This document shows, in pieces, positions 20,699 to 24,791 of a stretch of DNA of 24,791 nt (positions within the stretch are counted from its first letter, which is position 1; every line of letters starts with the position of its first letter). The notes beneath the pieces are model-generated. The model was not told where the DNA came from, ran no database searches, and saw only the letters and a program-made list of their open reading frames with translations. Location: the NCBI GenBank assembly GCA_029266795.1, contig JAQSWE010000019.1, positions 1 through 24,791 on the forward strand, written 5' to 3'. Made by a program: the position numbers and the translations under genes. Source of the DNA: Alphaproteobacteria bacterium. Its GTDB lineage: Bacteria > Pseudomonadota > Alphaproteobacteria > Micavibrionales > UBA2020.

Positions 20699-21145
20699 TT
20701 ATTCCAGATGCGCGTGGAGCATCCAGGCGTTTTTTTGGTGGAGCTGCTGGCGGCCGATGGCGAGGTCGACGGTCGGCTCGTCGCCGATTTCTTCGGCGGC
20801 CTTCAGTACCGCTTCGGCGGCGGCGACGATGATTTCCTGGTCTTTCGCGAGGTTCTTCACCATTTCGGTCGCCTTGGGCGAGCCGGTTTCTTCCTTGATG
20901 TCGGCGACTTTCGCGAAAGCCTTGAAGCTGCCGGGTGCCTTGCCGCCGAGCGCGCGGATGCGTTCCGCGATTTCATCGATGGCGGCGGCGAGGTCGGTGT
21001 ATTGCGCCTCGAACAGCAGGTGCAGAGAGTTAAAGCTGGGGCCGGTCACGTTCCAGTGATAGTTCTGCGTCTTTAGCTGCAGCGTGTAGCTGTCCGCCAG
21101 CAGTTTTTCGAGGGCTTCGAGGACTTTTGCGCTTTTCTTGCTCAT
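20699..21145 (-). CDS. dps: Dps-family DNA-protecting ferritin-like protein (148 aa)
   Basis: Dps forms a 12-subunit shell that oxidises Fe(II) with H2O2 and stores iron, which protects DNA. The ferroxidase residues align with E. coli Dps by constant offset: His30 (in QNYHWNVTGPSF), His42, Glu46, Asp57 and Glu61 (in AIDEIAERIRALGG). The C-terminus continues with the normal fourth helix. The Lys-rich start (MSKKSAKV) is short, so direct DNA binding through an N-terminal tail is possible but not assured. ATG 21145 follows AAGGAGA by seven bases, a very strong site. It lies 21 bases after the AhpD-like gene and is probably co-transcribed with it, a pairing that makes sense in peroxide defence. 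Confidence 0.93.
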   Translation of the reverse strand: MSKKSAKVLEALEKLLADSYTLQLKTQNYHWNVTGPSFNSLHLLFEAQYTDLAAAIDEIAERIRALGGKAPGSFKAFAKVADIKEETGSPKATEMVKNLAKDQEIIVAAAEAVLKAAEEIGDEPTVDLAIGRQQLHQKNAWMLHAHLE

Positions 21146-21166
21146 GAAAATGTCTCCTTATAAAAA

Positions 21167-21733
21167 TTAAATCGAAACGGCCTGTGCCGCCGCGAACAGT
21201 ACGGCCGCAATGCGCAGCGTGTGCTGCACGCCGACTTTCGTCACGTCATGCGCCTGCGCGCCTTTCGCATGTGCTGCCAAGCAGGCCGAGCAGCCGTTGA
21301 TTGCGGAGACGCCGAGCGAATACAGCTCGAACGTCACCTTATCGACGCCGGGGTTGCCGATCACGTTCATGCGCAGGCCCGCAGGCAGCTTGCCGATTTC
21401 ATCGTCGCCGACCATGTAGGTGGAGCGGTAATAAATGTTGCTCATCGCCATGACGGTCGCAGCGGCCTTGGCAGCGTTGATTTCCTCTGCCGACAAAACG
21501 GCAGCGGTTTCGCCCTCCAGCGCCGCGATCACGGTGCGGTTGCGGGTCGCATAGGCGGAAGCCAGCGCCACGCCCATCACATGATTGAGGTTCAAGCCGC
21601 CCGACACGTCATCGGCCTTCAGCACCGCCGACAGGTTCAGGCGGATGTCTTTCGCGAAATCGGGCAATGCGTCTTTCAGCGATTCAATGTTGTTCACTTG
21701 GGGCAGGACGTGGGCGGTTGCGGTGCCGGTCAT
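21167..21733 (-). CDS. ahpD: AhpD-like alkylhydroperoxidase / carboxymuconolactone decarboxylase fold (188 aa)
   Basis: This is an all-helical thiol peroxidase-related protein. The active-site motif is ELYSLGVSAINGCSACLAAHAKG, with Cys148, Cys151 and His155 in C-x-x-C-x-x-x-H and the upstream Glu of the proton relay. The length (188) and the N-terminal duplicated half fit AhpD rather than the short decarboxylases. AhpD reduces AhpC in some bacteria; no ahpC is in the window, so the partner may be elsewhere. ATG 21733 follows AAGGAAGA. It precedes dps by 21 bases on the same strand. An inverted repeat (21767-21793) sits upstream, after the end of ileS. Peroxide-inducible control is plausible, but I see no OxyR-like site I would defend. 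Confidence 0.88.
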   Translation of the reverse strand: MTGTATAHVLPQVNNIESLKDALPDFAKDIRLNLSAVLKADDVSGGLNLNHVMGVALASAYATRNRTVIAALEGETAAVLSAEEINAAKAAATVMAMSNIYYRSTYMVGDDEIGKLPAGLRMNVIGNPGVDKVTFELYSLGVSAINGCSACLAAHAKGAQAHDVTKVGVQHTLRIAAVLFAAAQAVSI

Positions 21734-21766
21734 TTTTGTCTTCCTTTTATCAAATTTGTTAACACT

Positions 21767-21793
21767 GGCAGGCTATATAAGCCGCGGCCTGCC
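21767..21793. repeat. Inverted repeat between ileS and the AhpD-like gene
   Basis: GGCAGGC (21767-21773) and GCCTGCC (21787-21793) are exact reverse complements 13 bases apart. No clean U tract follows in the ileS direction, so it may be a weak terminator for ileS or an operator for the AhpD-like/dps unit. Short, and could be chance. Confidence 0.35.
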
Positions 21794-21822
21794 GTTTCGC
21801 CACCCCCGCCGGATAAAAATCC

Positions 21823-24690
21823 TTAAGCGGCGGCGGATTTATGTTCGCGTTCAACGACTTCCGCGCAGCGTGCGCAGATGCCGGCATGGTGCGGGTTGCT
21901 GCCGACATCGCCGGTATATCTCCAGCAACGCTCGCATTTCGCGCCTTCCGCCTTGTGGAACACGACCGATACGCCCTCGACCCCCTGCAGCGTAAACGCG
22001 CCTGCGGGCGCATTGCCCTGCTGCACATCGATGCCGGAGGTGATGCAGACATCGGCGAAGGAAATGCTTTTCAGCACGCCCGCGAGCGCGGTGTCGGATA
22101 CATACACCTGCGGCGATGCTTCCAGCGACGCGCCGATCTGTTTTTCCGCGCGCTTGATTTCCAGCGCGCCAGTGACGACGCCGCGCACGGCCGCGATCTT
22201 GTCCCATTTCGCGGCGAGGTCGGCGTTCTGCCATTCTTTCGGCGCGACGGGCATGGTCGAGAGATGGATGCTTTCTTTCGCATCATCCAGCGTCAGGCCT
22301 TTATACGACAGCCACGCTTCTTCGGTCGTATAGACCAGCACCGGCGACAGCCAATGTACAAGGTGGTTGAACACATGGTCGAGCACGGTCAGCACGGCCT
22401 TGCGCTTGTCGCTGCCGACGGCTTCGCAATACAGCGTGTCTTTGCAGACGTCGAAATAGAATGCCGACAAATCGCGCGCGCAGAAGTTATGCACGACGGT
22501 CGTCAGTTTCAGGAAATCGAAATCCTGCACGCATTGGCGCACGGTCTGATCGATTTCATAGAGGCGGTGCAAAACCCATTTGTCAAAATCGCCGAGCTTG
22601 TCATACGACAAACGATCCGATGCCTTGAAGCCCGTCACCGAACCCAGCAGATAGCAGAACGTGTTGCGCACGCGGCGGTAGATATCGACATGGCCGGAGA
22701 GAATGTTTTCGCCGAACTTGATGTCTTCGGTGTAATCCGACCCCGCGACCCAGAGGCGCATGACATCGGCACCGTATTTTTCCATCAGCGCATTGGGCGA
22801 GGTCACGTTGCCCGTGCTCTTCGACATCTTGTAGCCTTTTTCGTCGAGGATAAAGCCGTGCGTCAGCACCGCCTTGAACGGCGCATCGCCGCGCGTGCCG
22901 CAACCGACGAGCAGTGACGATTGGAACCAGCCGCGATGCTGGTCGGAGCCTTCGAGATACAAATCGGCGGGGCGGTAAAGATCGGGCCGGTTTTCCAGCA
23001 CGAAGCCCTGCGTCGAGCCTGATTCAAACCAGACGTCGATGATGTCTTTCACCTGCTCGAAATCGTCGGCGTTATAACCGCTGCCAAGGAAATCGGATGC
23101 CGGACGCGCGAACCATGCGTCGGATCCTTCCTTGTTGAAAATATCGATGATATTCTTGAGGACTTTTTCGTCCTTCAGCGGCTCGCCGGTCGCCTTGTTG
23201 ACGAAGATCGCGATGGGGACGCCCCACGCCCTTTGGCGTGAAACACACCAATCACCGCGCTGCTCCACCATCGCCGCGATGCGGTTTTCGCCGCGCGCGG
23301 GCACCCAGCGGGTTTTCTTGATTTCCGACAGCGCCTTCGCGCGCAGGTCGTTCTTCTCCATCGAGATAAACCATTGCGGCGTGTTGCGGAAGATAACGGG
23401 CGCTTTGGAGCGCCACGAATGCGGATAGCTGTGCTGGATCTGCGCCTTGGCGACCAGGTTGCCGGCTTCGGTGATTTCCTTCAGCACGGTTTTATTCGCC
23501 CAGCCTTTTTTGCCGTCGGGCAGGTAAACAGGAATGCCCGCGAAGAGCGGCACATCTTCGAAATAAGTGCCATCGCCCTTCACGGTATGCGGCACTTCGA
23601 TATGGTTTTTCAGGCCGAGACGGTAATCGTCCTCGCCATGGCCGGGCGCGATATGCACGAAGCCCGTACCCGCATCGGTCGTGACGAAATCGCCCTCCAG
23701 CATCGGAACGGCGAATTCATAGCCCTTGCCGTGCAACGGGTGATGGCAGATCGTGCCGTCGAACGTCTCGCCTTTGACAGCTTCGGATTGCGTGCTGCCG
23801 GTGATCTTCGCGCTTTTCACAAAGGCATCGAGCAGCGCCGATGCCACGATCAGCTTGTCGCCCGTCTTTACCAGTGCCTCTTCACCAACAGATGAAACAG
23901 TGACGACGATGTAATCAATATCCTTGCCATACGCCACAGCACGGTTGCCGGGCAGCGTCCACGGGGTGGTCGTCCAGATGACGACGGACGCGCCCTCAAA
24001 CGATGCGGGGAATTTCGCGCCTTTTGTCGCGACGGGGAATTTCACCCATGCGGTATCCGATGTAACGTCTTTATATTCCACTTCCGCTTCGGCGAGTGCG
24101 GTCTGTTCGGGGATCGACCACATGACGGGTTTCGAGCCGCGATAGAGCCCGCCGTTCAGCAGGAATTTGTGGATTTCCTGCGCGATGGTGGCTTCCGAGG
24201 TCGGATGCATGGTGCTGTAATAATTTTTCCAGTCGCCCATCACGCCGACGCGCTGGAATTCGCTGTTCTGGATATCGACCCAGCCCTGCGCGAAGGCGCG
24301 GCATTCGGCGCGGAAGGCGACGGCGTCGGTGTCGTTTTTCTTCTTGCCCTCGGCGCGGTATTTTTCCTCGATCTTCCATTCGATGGGCAGGCCATGGCAA
24401 TCCCAGCCGGGGACGAGCAGCGAATTCTTGCCCACGGCTTGCTGGCTGCGGCTGACGAAATCCTTCAGCGTCTTCGACAACAGGTGGCCGAGGTGGATAT
24501 GCCCGTTGGCGAAGGGAGGGCCGAAATGCAGGATGAATTTCTCGCGGTCTTTCGACGCGTCGCGCTGCATTTTATAGAGGTCCATATCCGCCCAGCGCTT
24601 CTGGATTTTCGGCTCCAGCTGCGCCAATCCTGCGCGGCGCGGGAAGTCGGTTTTCGGAAGGTGGATGGTGTTGCCGTAGTCGATGGTCAT
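21823..24690 (-). CDS. ileS: Isoleucine--tRNA ligase
   Basis: IleRS attaches isoleucine to tRNA-Ile in the cytosol and edits mischarged valine. The protein is full length (955 aa). The class I signature HLGH is at 66-69 within GPPFANGHIHLGH, and KMSKS is at 621-625. The editing domain shows WTTTPWTLPGN (about 240-250) and GTGFVHIAPGHGEDDY. The tRNA-binding C-terminal part ends in an intact zinc finger with Cys919, Cys922, Cys939 and Cys942 (CERCW and CARC), typical of the bacterial type. Start ATG 24690 has GAGGG five bases upstream. The genes often found with ileS (ribF upstream, lspA downstream) are not here. About 90 bases separate it from the AhpD-like gene on the same strand. Confidence 0.98.
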   Translation of the reverse strand: MTIDYGNTIHLPKTDFPRRAGLAQLEPKIQKRWADMDLYKMQRDASKDREKFILHFGPPFANGHIHLGHLLSKTLKDFVSRSQQAVGKNSLLVPGWDCHGLPIEWKIEEKYRAEGKKKNDTDAVAFRAECRAFAQGWVDIQNSEFQRVGVMGDWKNYYSTMHPTSEATIAQEIHKFLLNGGLYRGSKPVMWSIPEQTALAEAEVEYKDVTSDTAWVKFPVATKGAKFPASFEGASVVIWTTTPWTLPGNRAVAYGKDIDYIVVTVSSVGEEALVKTGDKLIVASALLDAFVKSAKITGSTQSEAVKGETFDGTICHHPLHGKGYEFAVPMLEGDFVTTDAGTGFVHIAPGHGEDDYRLGLKNHIEVPHTVKGDGTYFEDVPLFAGIPVYLPDGKKGWANKTVLKEITEAGNLVAKAQIQHSYPHSWRSKAPVIFRNTPQWFISMEKNDLRAKALSEIKKTRWVPARGENRIAAMVEQRGDWCVSRQRAWGVPIAIFVNKATGEPLKDEKVLKNIIDIFNKEGSDAWFARPASDFLGSGYNADDFEQVKDIIDVWFESGSTQGFVLENRPDLYRPADLYLEGSDQHRGWFQSSLLVGCGTRGDAPFKAVLTHGFILDEKGYKMSKSTGNVTSPNALMEKYGADVMRLWVAGSDYTEDIKFGENILSGHVDIYRRVRNTFCYLLGSVTGFKASDRLSYDKLGDFDKWVLHRLYEIDQTVRQCVQDFDFLKLTTVVHNFCARDLSAFYFDVCKDTLYCEAVGSDKRKAVLTVLDHVFNHLVHWLSPVLVYTTEEAWLSYKGLTLDDAKESIHLSTMPVAPKEWQNADLAAKWDKIAAVRGVVTGALEIKRAEKQIGASLEASPQVYVSDTALAGVLKSISFADVCITSGIDVQQGNAPAGAFTLQGVEGVSVVFHKAEGAKCERCWRYTGDVGSNPHHAGICARCAEVVEREHKSAAA

Positions 24691-24791
24691 GACGCCCTCA
24701 GCGGATTCAATAAATGCAGGCTGTAAAATGCCTGAATACGCCGATTTGGTCTATGAAATCCCGCAACTGTTTTTCATAAACAATGTCATGC
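24691..24791. other. Upstream region of ileS at the window edge
   Basis: Besides the ileS ribosome site this stretch holds only a short hairpin (CAGGC/GCCTG, 24717-24734) about 30 bases before the start. I find no convincing promoter pair in the part visible; the ileS promoter may lie beyond the window. Confidence 0.3.

Noticed and set aside
21841..22917. Open frame of 358 codons antisense to ileS
   Set aside because: Shadow of ileS; composition rich in Arg, His and Gln and no domain.
24728..24791. Plus-strand ATG frame running off the right edge
   Set aside because: Only 21 codons are visible, with a weak AGG and no domain; it may be chance and cannot be judged from this window.
1..24791. 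tRNA, rRNA, CRISPR array, insertion sequence, toxin-antitoxin or phage-defence genes
   Set aside because: I looked on both strands and saw no cloverleaf, regular spaced repeats, transposase motifs or recognised defence domains.

Overview
The window looks like an ordinary stretch of chromosome from a GC-rich alphaproteobacterium. The reasons are strong G/C at third codon positions, an alphaproteobacterial gene repertoire (TypA, a Dps/AhpD-type pair, a DUF486 membrane protein, a fold III ornithine decarboxylase beside a deoxyhypusine-synthase-like gene), and densely packed genes with clear Shine-Dalgarno sites. A Micavibrio- or Rhodospirillales-like host is my guess, not something the sequence proves. 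I see no rRNA, tRNA, CRISPR array, transposase or phage gene.

Layout. 1-2.4 kb: the tail of a GNAT acetyltransferase, a small hydrophilic orphan protein, then on the minus strand a secreted His-rich protein followed by an ankyrin-repeat protein. 2.4-2.9 kb: no ordinary gene, but a compact unit with a promoter-like pair, a tiny Cys-containing reading frame and a strong intrinsic terminator. 2.9-4.1 kb: a rhodanese and a small HD-domain alarmone-hydrolase-like protein. 4.1-6.3 kb (minus): typA and a small membrane protein. 6.5-8.1 kb: a secreted protein with an HEXXH zinc site and a downstream E-x-x-x-D, a probable metallopeptidase of unrecognised family. 8.2-12.2 kb: a polyamine cluster with ornithine decarboxylase, deoxyhypusine-synthase-like protein, a Nudix hydrolase and an agmatinase-family ureohydrolase. 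12.2-15 kb: a lipoprotein, a YegD-type Hsp70 and a secreted DUF2147-like protein. 15-19 kb: a minus-strand pirin / flavin reductase / MATE / DUF486 operon, divergent from a LysR regulator. 19-20.6 kb: a queuosine-salvage-like gene broken by an apparent frameshift, then a cyanophycinase/peptidase S51 gene. 20.7-24.7 kb (minus): ileS, an AhpD-like protein and Dps.

The most interesting part is the polyamine cluster. Ornithine decarboxylase should make putrescine. The deoxyhypusine-synthase homologue cannot have its eukaryotic role, because bacteria lack eIF5A, and probably transfers an aminobutyl group to a small amine. The agmatinase-like enzyme could then remove urea from a guanidino intermediate or feed putrescine in. 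The decarboxylase has a good promoter whose expected start site falls on the ATG of an Arg-rich 32-codon upstream reading frame. That frame overlaps the decarboxylase start, so it is a candidate leader-peptide sensor. A long palindrome follows the decarboxylase and a palindromic repeat follows the deoxyhypusine-synthase-like gene, so the cluster may be segmented at the RNA level.

Other points worth a look are the tiny Cys peptide at 2.7 kb, the HEXXH protein, the LysR divergon with a T-N11-A dyad, the predicted leaderless mRNA at 14.3 kb and the frameshifted gene at 19.3 kb.
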